A stretch of DNA of 64,000 nucleotides from Fasciola hepatica (GCA_948099385.1 CANUEZ040000117.1:3458001-3522000); one strand, 5' to 3'. Positions 12,330 through 24,184 are shown, counted from the stretch's first letter. Program-made: numbers and translations. The notes: generated by a model from the letters alone, not told the origin.

Positions 12330-14045
12330 GTGAAAGAACATGGGATAGAAATGTTATAATTATGGTCTATTTCGGAGAGACCCAATGCGTGCCAGATGAA
12401 TGGTCAAACATCAAAGAGGGTCATATGAACGTTATTTCGTGATAGTGCAAACAAATGTGAGACTAACCTAGGATAGATAAGCTCAAGGGAGATATAGGTG
12501 AGATGAATGATCACACTTTGGAAATAATAAAGGAAATTTGAATGGATCCATTACTGAGTTCGAATTATTGCCCGGAAAGCTCCGATGTCATGGTCGATTT
12601 CTGGGAGCCAACTGATCCAATCAAGTGTTGCGTGAGGGCGACGTCAACTCTATTGTAACGGCCCTAGTAATAACAGGCGTTGGGAAATGAATTGGTATAG
12701 GCGGAAAGGTAATGGATAGCAACAGGGCACGGCTTCACTGTGGTAAATGGACAGTATCAGTTTACGAAGCCCGGTGTAGAAGACGCAGCCAGCGAAGTAG
12801 CCCATGAGTTGCGGGTCTGATGAAAGTAATGTTTTGGATAGTGTGGTAAACGACGGCCAAGAATGGTGAATATTTTTACAATGGAAGCTTGCCAACAGAG
12901 GCAGTGGGATGATGCCAGGAGAGATGAGCGGCAAAGACTGGATTATGTTGACCGAAAACTAGCTCTACTTTAACGATTAAAAGTGGAATATCAGCGGAGC
13001 AGTGAGGCTAGAGCATGAAACTAGGTTTATAAAACACGAAAATAGCAGTAACAGAAAAAAACGGGTACGGCTAGATCGAAAGGCTGTGAATTAAGATTCA
13101 TTGTTCTTTTTAGGACAAGTGCGACATAAGGGACCTCAAAGGAAGGCAAATTTGGAAGTATACAGATAAGGTCGGCTGTGGTGAAAAGTTCATTAGGGAT
13201 GAAAGATGAAGAAGTGATTTGAGGAGGCAGGTAGAAGTATTTCGGATAACTTGTTCAGAGTGGATGCGTCATGTGATGACGGTCAAAAAGGAGAGAAGCA
13301 TTAGGAAGTGCACTTAAATTACAAGACAGAAAAGCGATAACCATGAAAATGGCTGGGAAACGCGGGGCAAATATCTTCGTTGAGTGGTCAGAGTAGTTAG
13401 GGCTAACAGCTGGGAAAGAGAACTGGCCAGTTCACCTGAATGGGTCACAAGGATACAGCAGTCATAATGCCGAACAACGAAAAAGTGGAATGGGTGTACG
13501 TAAATTCAGAAGGTACAAGTACCGGCAGATGGCATGGTTAGAATCTGTTGTTGAAGTTCATGACGTAAAGATTCTTTCATAACAGATGGAATGTGGAGAA
13601 AGAGAGCGACCTGCAAAGCACAGAAAAGGTGTCCATGGTGGGCAAGATAAAAGACGGGAGACGTCAAAACTAACTGTAGAGAAACAAGTAGGAGATGACA
13701 AACTAGATTATTGTATTACACGAGAAGCACGAGGAAGGCCAAGGAGTGTGGATGCACCCAAAAAATCGGTGACGGCGAATTTAGCCCGGGAAGTATTCTC
13801 GCGGCCGAGTTAGGGCGATGGAGCAGGCAAGCTGCATGCCTGCAGACATTTGCTTAATTCTAATGAACCTAAATATGCCGATCAAAGAAGTGGCTGATGT
13901 AACGGTCAGGAGGGTTTCGCAAAACCGGCCTAGGGATGTATTGTGGCGATTGTTCCATAGTAAACGTGGTCGTAAGAGATGCAGAGATCGATCAGCGAGT
14001 TCTTACTTGGGGATTTGGCATGGGCACGAGTGGGTCTGGCGATGA
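12330..14045 (-). repeat. Dispersed repeat family B, copy B1
   Basis: Minus-strand orientation is set by the conserved 3' end, which on the minus strand reads CTCTCCGAAATAGACCATAA at about 12,360-12,379, next to a TTATAAC tail. The body is purine-rich on the plus strand, like the other B copies, with scattered matches such as GGAAACGCGGGGCAAATA near 13,356 against 25,870 and 31,830. It is strongly diverged. No coding frame was recognised. Confidence 0.4.
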
Positions 14046-14049
14046 GTAA

Positions 14050-14150
14050 CAACACTTTCAAGGGTTTTGTCTGTTTATTCCATCACTTGTAAACAGCTGA
14101 TTACGCACTTGGCATGCCTCGGACGTCTCCGCATATGCTCATGGTAAGTT
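14050..14150 (+). repeat. Possible family B 3'-end fragment
   Basis: The plus strand carries GGCATGCCTCGGACGTCTCC near 14,111, matching the 3' end of family B (compare 63,878-63,900). Only about 100 bp can be attributed. Direction is opposite to the neighbouring B1 copy. Confidence 0.3.
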
Positions 14151-14552
14151 GAGACCCCATTCCAACCGGAATCCGTATGCCCCTGCCGAATACCAGCACG
14201 TTTGCCCCCACATGAAAAATCCTCATTTTTACACTCAGTGTTTTTCTTCTTTTTTACTGTTTGCCGTCCTCGACCACAGCTGGTGAACTGACCAGACTGT
14301 TATCTTCCTATTTTCTCATTCTTCTTCCAGACCAGACCATCTACTATTGTTTTATTCCTGGTTCCCTAGCGGACACCCTCTTCTCATCCACCGCCTACCT
14401 GATATCGCCCCAAATCTCTACTATCACCCAACTACCCTAGAAGGCTACCAGTCTCCGTCTAGGGATCCCTAATAGACCGGTCCACTAGCCAAACGACAAC
14501 TCACTGTTCGGATAACAAAATTTTCATTTTCATGCTTCCATAAAAACGATAA

Positions 14553-15722
14553 TCATAACCCACAGCTGGAACACTCTCCAGACTGCCGCACTCCTGATCT
14601 CTTCCAGATTGCATTGGTTACTTGGGTAGCCATCGGCCGAATCGACGTTTATTCCGGATTACCGTGAGGACTGGACGATTTGATCAATGGTTCAAACCTA
14701 TACTCTCGCCCGCTGACGTTACATGGGGCACCGTACACGGTTTAACAAAACCTCATGAAAGTCTCACCGGATCACAGAGGTGATTCCTGACACCAACCAT
14801 CAACACATCCGCTCAACGTTTATTCCCAAATAATCCAACCCAACAGTTCAAATTCTTCCCGTGTTGCAGTACGAAACCAATGGCCGGAACCCAGCCTTCG
14901 CAGCTGTCAACTTCGTCAAACCAGCCCTTTTTTACCTGCTTCCCTCAACATTCTACCTGCCACCACCTGCAACCAAGGTTATTAAGAAACAGAATACCAG
15001 CCATCTGCAGCCAACCATAATTTGGTTAACAATTTTCTTTCACATACAAAAACAAAATATTACACACTTCCAACTTCTGCCTAGCCGAACCATTGACGTT
15101 TTGTCTCCAATAATCCGTTTCATTGACGGCTTTTCTTTTCTTTAAACGTCCGTTATATGTCCATGCAAAGTTCACTGAAGTCCCTGCGAAGCTTTTCGCC
15201 TTCATTTGAATTTCCATATGACACTGTAATCACCTGCACAAAAGGTCCGTTTTATTATCACCTTTGACTCACTTGCCTTTATTTTACATGCCTCCTCCAC
15301 AATTAGTTACCCAATGCTGGATCAGTGTCCAATATTCCGCTGGTATCTCTGACTGCACTTTGAAAACCCCACGCTTGCTTTACCTCTAACAATGTTCTTT
15401 GGCATCTCTTCCGCCCGGTTACTCGTTAGTGACCGTCCATTTGTCGCTTATATCAGCAACCTTACGACTGTTCAGCTATCCACACCGCCCTCCAGCGATT
15501 TTGAAACCGATTCGGAATTCCCGCCTCAACCATAACCACTTTTGTTCACTCAAACACTACATGACTTTACTGGTGTATTTCGGTTGCTGTGTGATTTATA
15601 AATTTAGAATCTGTGAATACCTCACATTGACATGTACTGCTGTATACTCTGATCTTGCCTTGTGCATGTGTATTGACCACGGTCAAGAAATATACTATAC
15701 TATTATTATTATTCATTATTAC
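14553..15722 (+). repeat. Dispersed repeat family A, copy A2
   Basis: The copy starts with ATAACCCACAGCTGG and ends near 15,720 in a TATTATTATTATTCATTATT tail. Just before the tail is the conserved 3' region, here partly altered (CTGATCTTGCCTTGTGCATG, then CAAGAAATATAC). Length is about 1.16 kb. It is followed immediately by another copy in the same direction. Confidence 0.6.
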
Positions 15723-16880
15723 ATCATCATAACCCACAGCTGAAAACACGTTTAGACTGCAATCCCCCTTTATTTCAGGTTTGTTGTCTCCCACCTTCTC
15801 AGTCGCAAAACTGGCTAATCAAGGATGCCACTTTGCTTCGTACGGACAGAGACCCAAGTGGAACCTACCATAGCAATAGGGACCGAAATCAAACCCCACA
15901 ACAGGAAATACTCCTAATTGCTTATCAGATCGTTCAGCTTTTCAAACGCAACCAACGCGAATTCCAGTTCACGCGCATGCCGTTAATATGCAGCCACACT
16001 TGGCTGACTGACCGACACATACTTTGCCCTGCCAGACGAAACTCAAGCATTCGATGCCGTACGTTACCAGAAATGACGCCGAATAACACTGAATGCAAAT
16101 GTTTCAACACATATATATATTTGTCAGTGAAACAGTATAATAACTCTGAAGTCCATGCGGAGATTTCCCACTTTATCATCCGTTACCACTGTTTATCTTT
16201 CCTACGACCCGTAGCCGGCTGGAAATTGACTCTTCACTTCTCGGAGACCCTCCAGTTGCGCTTTCTTATTTCAGAAGGGTACATGTCACAGATCCTGAAT
16301 CTAAACTCACATTTTTATGGTCTGCTGTTTCTCCCACATCCACCAGCGTTCACTCTCACAAAATTGGTCTCATGCCCCACTGCTTCAAAACTCATTCCGT
16401 TTATTGAACTCCGGTAAATCCGTCATTCAGGGTTTGCATTGTCTCCATGATCGCTATCCTCTTCGCATGCGTTGATTTTCCCGAACACACTTCTTTACAA
16501 TTTTCCCTCCTTTTCATCTTGCTCAAAAATTTACTCCATCTGCAGAACCTTGGTGGGCCTCCGGTTTCCTTGGCTTGCATCATACTCATTTATAACGCGT
16601 CCTTGGCACTGCGTTAACGACTTTTCGATATCTCCACCGCGCACCAGACTGGATTTGAAACCGGTTCAAAACTGCCGCGCGAACCATTATCAGAATGATC
16701 CATTAAAACTGTTGCTGGCTTTGTTTTTCCATCTCTGATACTCTCGACTTTCATATTCAGAATTTGTGAATATTTCATCCTATTGAGTAACGTGTGACAC
16801 CATGATCATGCGCTACAGCGTGCATCTCGACCATGGCCGAGGAATATACCAGTAATATTGTTATTATAACATATCCCGGA
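15723..16880 (+). repeat. Dispersed repeat family A, copy A3
   Basis: This copy is head to tail with A2: the TTA-type tail of A2 runs straight into the ATAACCCACAGCTG start of A3 at about 15,729. A3 ends near 16,870 with the family's 3' motif (ACCATGATCATGCGCTACAG, then GAGGAATATACC) and a TATTGTTATTATAAC tail. It aligns through its middle with A1 (for example CAACACATATATATATTTGT near 16,107). No coding frame is recognised. Confidence 0.6.
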
Positions 16881-17175
16881 AGCCGACAGTGGGCCTCGCT
16901 CATAAAATAATAAGCAGTACTACTTGCATTCGCCCGCTGACACGTCATACCTGGTCCAAACCTGACTGTGCTAATCTCACATGATCAGCAAACGTGCAAC
17001 AGAACCTGCCTCAACAAAAAGGCCCACGCAGTCCGTTTTCCCAAAGCATCTGAGCAAAGTGGACACGTGAACCTAAAATACTGTGTCATTTTCATCTACG
17101 GTGCCCATTATGGATGCAGAAAAGATGCAGGGTACCCGACAAAATAACACATATTCATCGATTTAACAGAGGAAT
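16881..17175. other. Short unassigned interval
   Basis: Between the tail of family A copy A3 and the left LTR of the BEL/Pao element I recognise nothing. Confidence 0.3.
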
Positions 17176-17556
17176 CAGTGAGAGGTGCCTTTGAGCAATA
17201 CGTAACCAAATTTGAAACAGACCCCGAAATAAGAAAGCGATTACGCGGAAATTCTTCGATGTTAGGTTATTAGATGAACGATGATATAAAACAAATACGA
17301 AACTCAATTTTGCAATCACAGGGGTTCAAAAAATGAGAGTCAAATTGCGGCGTGCAAGGGCTGAGCGCGTGCTTGACGCAGGTCCAAATAAGGGTACGAC
17401 AGAGCAGCGCGTTAGAAGCGAGCCAACAGAGGTTGGCTCATGAAAACACGCGGTGCATAAAGACAAGCCAATAGTATAAATGAGTCAGCAATGTCAAGGG
17501 AACATGAAATTGTAGTGTTTCTGGGGGAAGATTCTCCACAATCGGTTGGTACGCCG
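17176..17556 (-). repeat. BEL/Pao 3' LTR
   Basis: Direct repeat of 23,438-23,807. Matching landmarks in both copies are CTTTGAGCAATACGTAACC, CAATTTTGCAATCACA, the GACAGAGCAGCGCGTTAGAA segment and TGTTTCTGGGG near the inner edge. They differ by many substitutions and small indels. It lies at the left edge because the element is on the minus strand. Confidence 0.8.
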
Positions 17557-18242
17557 CCCACCAATACCCTCCCGAATCTTCGCAGAGTCAAAGGTTTGGC
17601 TTAAGGGTGTCATTTCTCTCTAATTACCCAGAGCCTGCTGTCAGTGCGCGTGCCTAATACTTCTGACGTCAGCCTTCTACTCATGATCGCCATTGATCCG
17701 GTAACTACACCGACGCGATGTTACTGTGCATCTGATTGACGGCGGGCGTGAAGGGGAAACATATGTGCTGTCCTCGGGAAAGCCGTCGCGAATTGGCTGC
17801 ATGCGCTTGTGTGGGTGTGTGCTTGTGTGTGTCATGGGCGAGGTCGCACTCGGGTATATGGGTATACAGCTACAACTACCACATACTGCTGACATCTTTA
17901 ATAAAGTCATTGATAAGCGGGGATCAGTGAGCACAGCAAAGTGTTTGATGGAGACCATGAAGCACAAACGTGTCTCATGCAAGGGTGTGTGATAGATGGC
18001 GAGTGCGCTTGGGCGAGCCAGAATATCGTGACTACTACCACAGATTGGAAACGTTTTCTTTAACTTTGGTGGAAAACGAAGAAGAGTTAGTACTGTGACT
18101 GTTTTATTGGAGACTGTGGGGCAAGAACGTGTCTTATATGCGTGTGTCTTAGTGTGATTGTAGTTGAGTACATGGGTATGTCATAAATGCTACTACACAC
18201 GACAGGCGCTTCCAGTCACGTAAATGACGAATGAGGAAAAGT

Positions 18243-18542
18243 CTACCGAGGTCCTGTGGTGTCGGCTGCTCCATCTTCACTCTCGAGGGGGTTGATAATG
18301 CACACTTCACGAATCAACTTTCCTTTGGCGATCTTCACCTTGACAGTTCTTATCAGTTCGTCAGAACTTCTGATAATTTCCGTCACAACGCCCAAAGGCC
18401 AGGTGCCAAGATGAGCATGTTTGTCGGCAATCGTCACAACATCCTCAACCTTAAATGGTATCGCTTTGATCCGCCACTTCTGTAGAGCTTGCGGAGAAGG
18501 TAGGTACCACCAGGAGCCATCGCCCCTAAAACACCTTAGCAA
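18243..18542 (-). pseudogene. BEL/Pao integrase C-terminal domain (DUF5641-like)
   Basis: The 99-codon frame contains FKVEDVVTIADKHAHLGTWP and then LGVVTEIIRSSDELIRTVKV. This is the pattern of the domain that ends BEL/Pao polyproteins: a VGDVV strand, a W-P-L-G-R-V core and a VRVVKVRT strand. It ends in an INPLE segment, matching the LCPLE-like end of the family. The frame is the last coding piece of the element, about 700 bp from the inner edge of the 3' LTR. Confidence 0.8.
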
Positions 18543-18558
18543 GATATCTTACCCGTTT

Positions 18559-19163
18559 TCAGCCATGGAGGTAGCTACGGCAAAGATTTGTAGGGCCCCG
18601 GAAACCCTTGTTCGACCTTAGCCTTGATAAGTCGGTCAGGGTGAGTGCCGGATGAGTGGGGTTGCCACTGGTCACTGGAACCAGTGGGTGATTATTCAGA
18701 GTTCTCTCGGCCTCGGTCGTGAGGGTGCTCAACGTCTCATCGTCGGAGAACTGTTGCTCAATGATTGACAGCTTTATTCCCCTGGTGGACCTAATCAGGC
18801 TTCCCCGTGTGCCCCCGAGGTGATTGGACTGCGGCGGTTGAATGGCCATCGTATGCCATAAGCCACTGTTCGCCTCTGCAGCTCACCCCTGTTCACGTTT
18901 TGGTGCCAGGGCTGAAGTTCCCGGTGGGCTCCCACGAAATCTGACGCGTTGTCAGAATAAATGTCCTCTGGTATGCTTCTTCGGTTGATAAAGCTTTGCA
19001 AAGCTCGGAGGAGGGAGTGGGTTGTCAACGAACGTGTAACCTCCAAGTGTGCCACAAGTAATTTCATGCACGTCATTATACGCCCACATCGTTTTTCCAA
19101 CCTCCCGCTACACTTGATCCACAAAGGCCCAAACAGTCCAGGCCGGTACCACTGAGCTGCCAC
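18559..19163 (-). pseudogene. BEL/Pao integrase catalytic core
   Basis: Two overlapping frames cover the core. In 18,795-19,163 the segment THSLLRALQSFINRRSIP is followed by IYSDNASDFVGA, which carries the second catalytic Asp in the usual SDN-x-x-x-F-V-G-A setting. In 18,559-18,849 the EAERTLNNHPLVPVT and ALTLTDL segments match the end of the core, where the family has E-x-x-x-N-S-R-P-L. A frameshift separates the two and stops precede them, so no complete catalytic triad is encoded in one frame. Confidence 0.8.
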
Positions 19164-19750
19164 CCATCGGGAGTCACTCTACATTCTGGTAGCGGAGCCA
19201 TGTGCCGTTTGCCCGCGAAGGCACTGGGTCTCCTACAGTGTACACAACGTTGAATTACGCGTTTTACAGTCGCTCTTCCCCTCAGTGACCAAAAGCGCTT
19301 TCGGATGGCTCTTGTCACGTAACCTTCCCCGGATTTCTTCTCTGCGGCATGGATGTGTTGAATCATTAGTTTCTTCAAAAGCTGTCGAACCGGTGACAGC
19401 ATGGGATGTTTTGTGTCAAAATTCAGGTACGAGTTGATCAGCCAACCGTCTACCGGTAGTTTTCCAATAATGAGTTTGGAGTCAAAATGCTTAAAGTTGC
19501 CTTTCGGAGATGATAATTTCCTGCCGATTGGTACCGCTTCCCTGGCCTTCGTGAGTTTTCGAGTGAGAGCCTCCCGTTGTGTCATCTTGAATAAATCGTG
19601 CTCTGCTGCTCTTATTTCACAAGAGCCCATCGGACCTACTCTTATGCCGGTGGATGGGTGAATACTTTTCATGACTAGCAAATGTCTCCTAAACCTGGCC
19701 AACCACACTAGTGACCGAATTGTCTTCATCCAGGAGGAAAACCTGGCCAA
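19164..19750 (-). pseudogene. BEL/Pao integrase N-terminal (zinc-binding) region
   Basis: The 224-codon frame (19,076-19,750) includes LLKKLMIQHIHAAEKKSGEG, a short connecting part, and CVHCRRPSA. This gives the His-x3-His ... Cys-x2-Cys zinc-binding pattern found before the integrase core. It is followed by MAPLPECRVTP, the family's conserved L-P-x-x-R-V junction. Upstream is the spacer between RNase H and integrase. The frame continues past the junction but loses the first catalytic Asp region (TGLDCLGLCG) to a shift. Confidence 0.8.
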
Positions 19751-20127
19751 CCGTTATAAAATTAATGTCGATTCGACGGCTGCAACTACTGAGCCTTTGA
19801 CCTCCGGTTCCAACTCCAGAGTGGGCTTCAGTTCGTTCACGGGCATGTCTTGTTAAGGTTTTTGCGAGAATTTCAGTCCTCCCGTCCATACGTTCAGTTG
19901 CCGGAAGTTGGTCGCACCTCGGGAGCACAGATCGGCTGGGTTATCGCTAGACCTGACAAGATTCTACTGGCTCATAGCAGTAATGGATAGTAATGGATGA
20001 TCTTGAGCAGATCAGCATTGGAAGTACTAAAACGGCTCCTGACCTTGAAAAGGTAACGCAGTACTATCGTCTACTCAGTCCAAGTACTAGCTGACCAAAT
20101 ATAGAAGTTGAAACAGCTGTTTGCCGT

Positions 20128-20676
20128 ATGTACCTCCTCACTTCCAACACGGCTACACTGAGCTCGAGGGGCAGGATCAAAATAAATTTCTGTGGGGCAA
20201 AGCAAGCTTTGACTAACGGAGTCCCCGTAGAGTATTTTTCACCTCACGTGTACTGTGGTCCGTACACCGCGGCTCTGTCACCACCTTCGGATGCGTCAAA
20301 AAAGGTGTGAAGTTCCCCGTCCGTGGAATCCGTACGTCTCCTAGTTTCTTTAACCTCCTCAGAATTTCTTGCCAGTTCATCCGGTTTTTTCGTTTCAGTG
20401 GCTGGTCCCAATCGACCGTCTAACAACAGAGACGCTGCGGCAGAACCTTTCCAGGTGGCAGCCAGAGAGAAACAAAACCGAGCGGATCGAACAAACTAGA
20501 GACGAAAGACAGCATACCACGACAAGTTGCTGGTTAGTCGGGAGCTCTAACTCGAAAACAAAGTCATCCGTTTCCTCATTCCATTGTATTTCTAGCGTAC
20601 TTTCGGTACGGGGTGGAGAACCGTCTAGATCTCGAACCTTTACGACCCTCTCGTGACAAGGAACAACTTTTGGCAC
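20128..20676 (-). pseudogene. BEL/Pao reverse transcriptase end and RNase H start
   Basis: The 20,395-20,676 frame carries LEIQWNEETDDFVFELELP, the family's G-x-x-W-x-x-x-x-D-x-F-x-F segment after the RT palm. The 20,244-20,426 frame carries HTFFDASEGGDRAAVY, matching the F-x-D-A-S-x-x-A-x-x-x-V-x-Y start of the BEL/Pao RNase H domain with its first catalytic Asp retained. The two lie in different frames and are separated by stops. Confidence 0.72.
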
Positions 20677-20688
20677 TTCCGAGGCTTT

Positions 20689-21252
20689 TTATATGCTTTT
20701 CGTGAGACGAAAACCGCCCTCTTCCAGCAATCTTGTAGGGCACCTGAACTGCGCTAGGGCCGAGTCCTCTTCATCGAATGACCCAAAATAGTCCTCGAAG
20801 CAGATTTTCCTGATGACGCTCTCTTCTATCGACCGGTGGACTAGAGCTCCCTGCTTGTTCACCTTTTCTTGAAAGGCAAAGTTCGCACAAAACGGTGACA
20901 ATGTCGCTCCAAAGGGGTGAACGGTCATTTCCCTATTTATCACTTCTTAGATTGTTCTCTTCCTACCATACGAAGCACAAAGCATCTCTATCCTACCGGT
21001 GTTTTACCTGGAGAAACTTTCCCCTGATGTCGGGGACAAGGCCACCCTGCCCACTCTGAAACGGCACAAAGCTTCAACCGATGGCGTGGTCCAGTCATGC
21101 AGCTGTAGCAGGCGATTATTCACGACTTGCCTGAAATTTTGGCTGCACAGTCGAAAACCGCTCGCAGTATTTTTGGCCTCTTGAATTGGAGAGCCGGGTT
21201 GTGAGGTAGATACCAGATCCACTTCCAGCCGTCGGGGGTGGCAGGCAACCAT
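20689..21252 (-). pseudogene. BEL/Pao reverse transcriptase palm
   Basis: The 20,689-20,943 frame contains VHPFGATLSPFCANFAFQ, a hallmark of BEL/Pao reverse transcriptases (FGA-x-x-SPFCA-x-x-A-L). The catalytic Y-V-D-D block that should follow is decayed: it reads EDYFGSF, so one or both active-site Asp residues are lost. The frame from 21,004-21,252 lies upstream and is less clear. The protein is certainly inactive. Confidence 0.78.
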
Positions 21253-21574
21253 TCAACGTAGCCGAGAGCTTCGTTTCTCGTCATCACTTCTGCGTATCGT
21301 TCTCACAGATCCTGATTTCGAACGAAGCTTTTTTTCGATGGCAGTCCTTGCAGAGCATAGTTTCTGTTATCAACCAAAGGGTCATCTAGTGTGAGATATG
21401 GGAGGGAAACTTTGAACTGGTTTTTAATACCCCTGGCTCCTCGCCGCACTCTTTGCAGAGTGAAACGTTGTTCTTGAGACAATGACGGTCATCCGTCTCT
21501 AAAGTAGCGAAACTCTTTTTTACACAGCAACGGAAATAGATACTCCATACGGTCCGTTTCTGCTGGTACACAAA

Positions 21575-21940
21575 TCACGGAACCACGTCCCGTGGTTGAA
21601 CCGTATAATATCCATCTAAGCGCTGTGTGCTCGGATTCGGGTGCCTGAAGGTCCCTATTCTCTGACCCAGCACCAAATGTGCCTTTGGCACATCGCGGCC
21701 GATGAGAAGATCCACTTCGTCGTCCTTCCAATCTACGACGGTTAATCCCTGCTGGTGGGGCCACCTAGATAAAACTGCATTCACGACCTTGGTGCCCGCA
21801 TGGGGAGACCAGCCAATGTAAATTCCTCCGTCGAGTCTATTTCCTCGTTGGTGTCTGGAGAGATAAGCCTTAAAATCAACCGGCCTGCAGTCATTATTTG
21901 TGTTCCGCCTGCCGTGCTCACCGCTAACAAAGTCGTGCAT
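21575..21940 (-). pseudogene. BEL/Pao aspartic protease region (DUF1758-like)
   Basis: The 121-codon frame contains WKDDEVDLLIGRDVPKAHLV, the family's V-D-L-L-I-G-x-D signature near the end of the retroviral-type protease fold. It is followed by RIGTFRHPNPSTQRLDGYYT, which corresponds to the linker leading to RT. The frame at 21,781-21,999 upstream probably holds the start of the domain, including a TTLLAVSTAGG segment in the place of the active-site D-T/S-G region, which is not recognisable any more. Confidence 0.72.
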
Positions 21941-22189
21941 CTAGCTAGCCGGTGTTTGTCGGCAGGCAGCTTCTCCACCACGGTTGTGTTTTGATTCACT
22001 GTAGTTGAGTGCCAAAGTTTTGACCACCCCAGTTGGGGTCATCCCTCCCACGGCAACTACCCCTAAAATTAATGGTTTGCTGGCAGACCGTAACTTCAAA
22101 CAAATCAAACTGGGTTTAGTGTTTTTTTTCTGATGAAGTTTCTTTCGCCTGGTGTAACAATCGGTGGTGCCTGTCAGCACAATCTACGT

Positions 22190-22818
22190 GACCACATCTG
22201 GTTCCTGTTTAACAAACTGTCGCTTGGATTGTGGTGTTCGGGCAAATAAAGCACGCTCCTCTCATCCTCGCTATTCCCTCGTGTTCATCTATCGTCATCT
22301 TGATGAACTTCGAGCATTCTAGTAGACCGTGGCTGGCTTCGCAGGACCTGCAACCTGGGTGCGCTATAGCCCCGGTTGAAATGGCGTGTGCATTGGTCCA
22401 ACTCTGATACTTCGGATGTTCCCGGGCAATGGTTTGTTCCTGGCTGGTACTAGGCCTGTTTACACGGTAGCTGCCCCGAATAAGTCAACCGAACCTACTG
22501 CTAGCTCCCCCGGTTTGCCCGTTCAGGTATTCGGTCAAGTCTTCAAAACTAGCCTCACGGTCGCCCCGGCTTATACTCCACTTCCGTCCACCGACCCTGC
22601 AGCTCAGGAGTGAGGTAGCGGACTATGCCCTCTAGGGTATGCATCGCTTCGAAGTCAGCCCTGTAACTCAAGTGGTTGAGAGATATTGAACAGTTTTGCA
22701 TTTCGGTCGCTAGGTCGGCCATTCCATAGACGCTACCTTTTGTTATTTTGACCTCTAAGATCATGCTTTTCATGAGATTACGAACCATCTTGAAGGGCTG
22801 GCCGAAAAGGTCCCTCAA
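22190..22818 (-). pseudogene. BEL/Pao gag region with DUF1759-like part and Cys/His motif
   Basis: The 22,555-22,818 frame begins with a LFGQPFKMVRNLMKSMI segment that matches the L-x-x-x-F-G-x-P segment of the BEL/Pao gag domain DUF1759, and continues with LNHLSYRADFEAMHTLEGIV. Further downstream, at about 22,240-22,355, a continuous reading gives CRSCEASHGLLECSKF and then RGACFIC. These Cys and His spacings are those of the two Cys-rich clusters after DUF1759 in this family. Frames differ, so gag is broken. Confidence 0.75.
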
Positions 22819-23437
22819 AATCTTCCTTGCCAGTGTGTAGCCCTGTTCCGGGTTCAGTAGAGTGGACCCATCGATAGCTCCTCTTGCTCGGCCTTGACAG
22901 TAGTGGGTCAGATAAAGAAACCTTTGGCCTGGTTCAGTTATCTTCTACGAAAATTTTGAACTGTCTGCTGAAATTGCAGTAGTGTTCAGGTCGTCCTTCA
23001 AATGCTGTCAGTTTTACTCCTGGCAGATCGGTCGTTGGTTGTGATAATGTCTTACATTCGACGGTCGGCTCCAAGTTTCCTGTTTTCAGTTGTCCCAATC
23101 TGTTCTAACAGATGGCAGTCGTTGGGCTTTTTTGCACTCCAGTGCTGTCTACACTTCTCTTCCGCTTCCTGGGCCTGCTGCCTGGACAACAACGTTTGTC
23201 GTTCCAGGCTTTATATCCTCAACTTAAATAGGTCAACATTTTTGCAACCCATGTTACCCTCAGTAATACATGAGCTAGCGCTGACAGGGCTAGGCGACCT
23301 AGCATTGATTAATAAATCAAAAGTACCCAAACCCTCCCGAGTGTCTTGCCGTATTACTTCATGTCAAGATTCTAATTTCTTTGATACTTTTCTGGGCATG
23401 CTGCAAATTTTTTATTTCCAGATAGATCACTTGAGTG
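22819..23437 (-). other. BEL/Pao gag N-terminus and leader region
   Basis: This lies between the DUF1759-like part and the 5' LTR, so by position it should hold the gag start and leader. No minus-strand frame is long enough to confirm it. The 150-codon plus-strand open frame (23,002-23,454) runs against the element and is most likely a shadow. Confidence 0.45.
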
Positions 23438-23807
23438 CAGTAAGAGACCTTTGAGCAATACGTAACCAAATTCGAAACTGATCCCGAAATAAGAGCGCGA
23501 TTATGAAACAGTTCTTCGATGCTAGAATACTAAATGAACAATGATATAAATCCAATACGAACCTCAATTTTGCAATCACACGGGTTCAGGAAACGAGAAT
23601 CAAATTGCGGAGTGCAAGGAAGGAGCGCGTGCAGATCCGAAAAAGGATATGACAGAGCAGCGCGTTAGAAGCAAACAAACAAACGTTGATTCATGGAAGC
23701 ATACAGTGTTTGAAAACAAGCAAATAGTGTATATGAGCTACCGACGTCAAGAACACATGAAATCGTAATGTTTCTGGGGCCATTCTCCGCAACCGGTCGT
23801 TACGGTC
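23438..23807 (-). repeat. BEL/Pao 5' LTR
   Basis: Direct repeat of the 17,176-17,556 LTR and the first transcribed end of the minus-strand element. It has the same landmarks in the same order. The divergence of the pair, substitutions plus several small indels, shows an old insertion. Confidence 0.8.
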
Positions 23808-24184
23808 GGGCCCAGTCCAAGCGAAGGCCTTTGTCGCTTTTTCCTTAATATTTTGCTCTCTCTTGGAAAGTACTCCAATTAGCAGTTCATTCTTAATTTT
23901 TCAGGACTCCACCTTTCCCCAGACAGCTGCAGATTCTCATCACTGGATGATACCCATTATTCTTGGTGATCATCTCACCTCATTCAAAGTATCATGGCTC
24001 TTTCCACATTCATAAATGTTCTCTTGCGCTCTTGTTGCAGCTTTCCCCGGTTTAATTTGTTCAGTGAACCTGAAAAGCATCCTTGATCACCTTCACGTAA
24101 TCCCTGCAAATAATGCACCTTTGGTATCCTAGGACAAGGTCTGTTTCAACAATTTCATATTTTCCGGGCTCTCTACTTCCGCCC
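23808..24184. other. Short unassigned interval
   Basis: Between the 5' LTR and the next repeat I recognise nothing. It is C/T-rich on the plus strand. Confidence 0.3.

Larger units (their letters stand above)
17176..23807 (-). mobile_element. BEL/Pao LTR retrotransposon, full layout but decayed
   Basis: On the minus strand the order is LTR, gag, protease, reverse transcriptase, RNase H, integrase, C-terminal integrase domain, LTR. This is the BEL/Pao order and total length (about 6.6 kb) is ordinary for the group. Every coding domain is identifiable from family-typical sequence, but each lies in a different short frame with many stops and shifts. The two LTRs differ at well over one site in ten by eye, so the insertion is old. 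I could not define a primer-binding site, polypurine tract or target duplication. Confidence 0.85.

Noticed and set aside
12820..12835. CTGATGAAAG as a hammerhead core
   Set aside because: GAAA follows immediately without a stem II; chance match.
23002..23454. 150-codon plus-strand frame
   Set aside because: Lies antisense to the gag/leader region of the BEL/Pao element and runs into the LTR. No domain; taken as a shadow.
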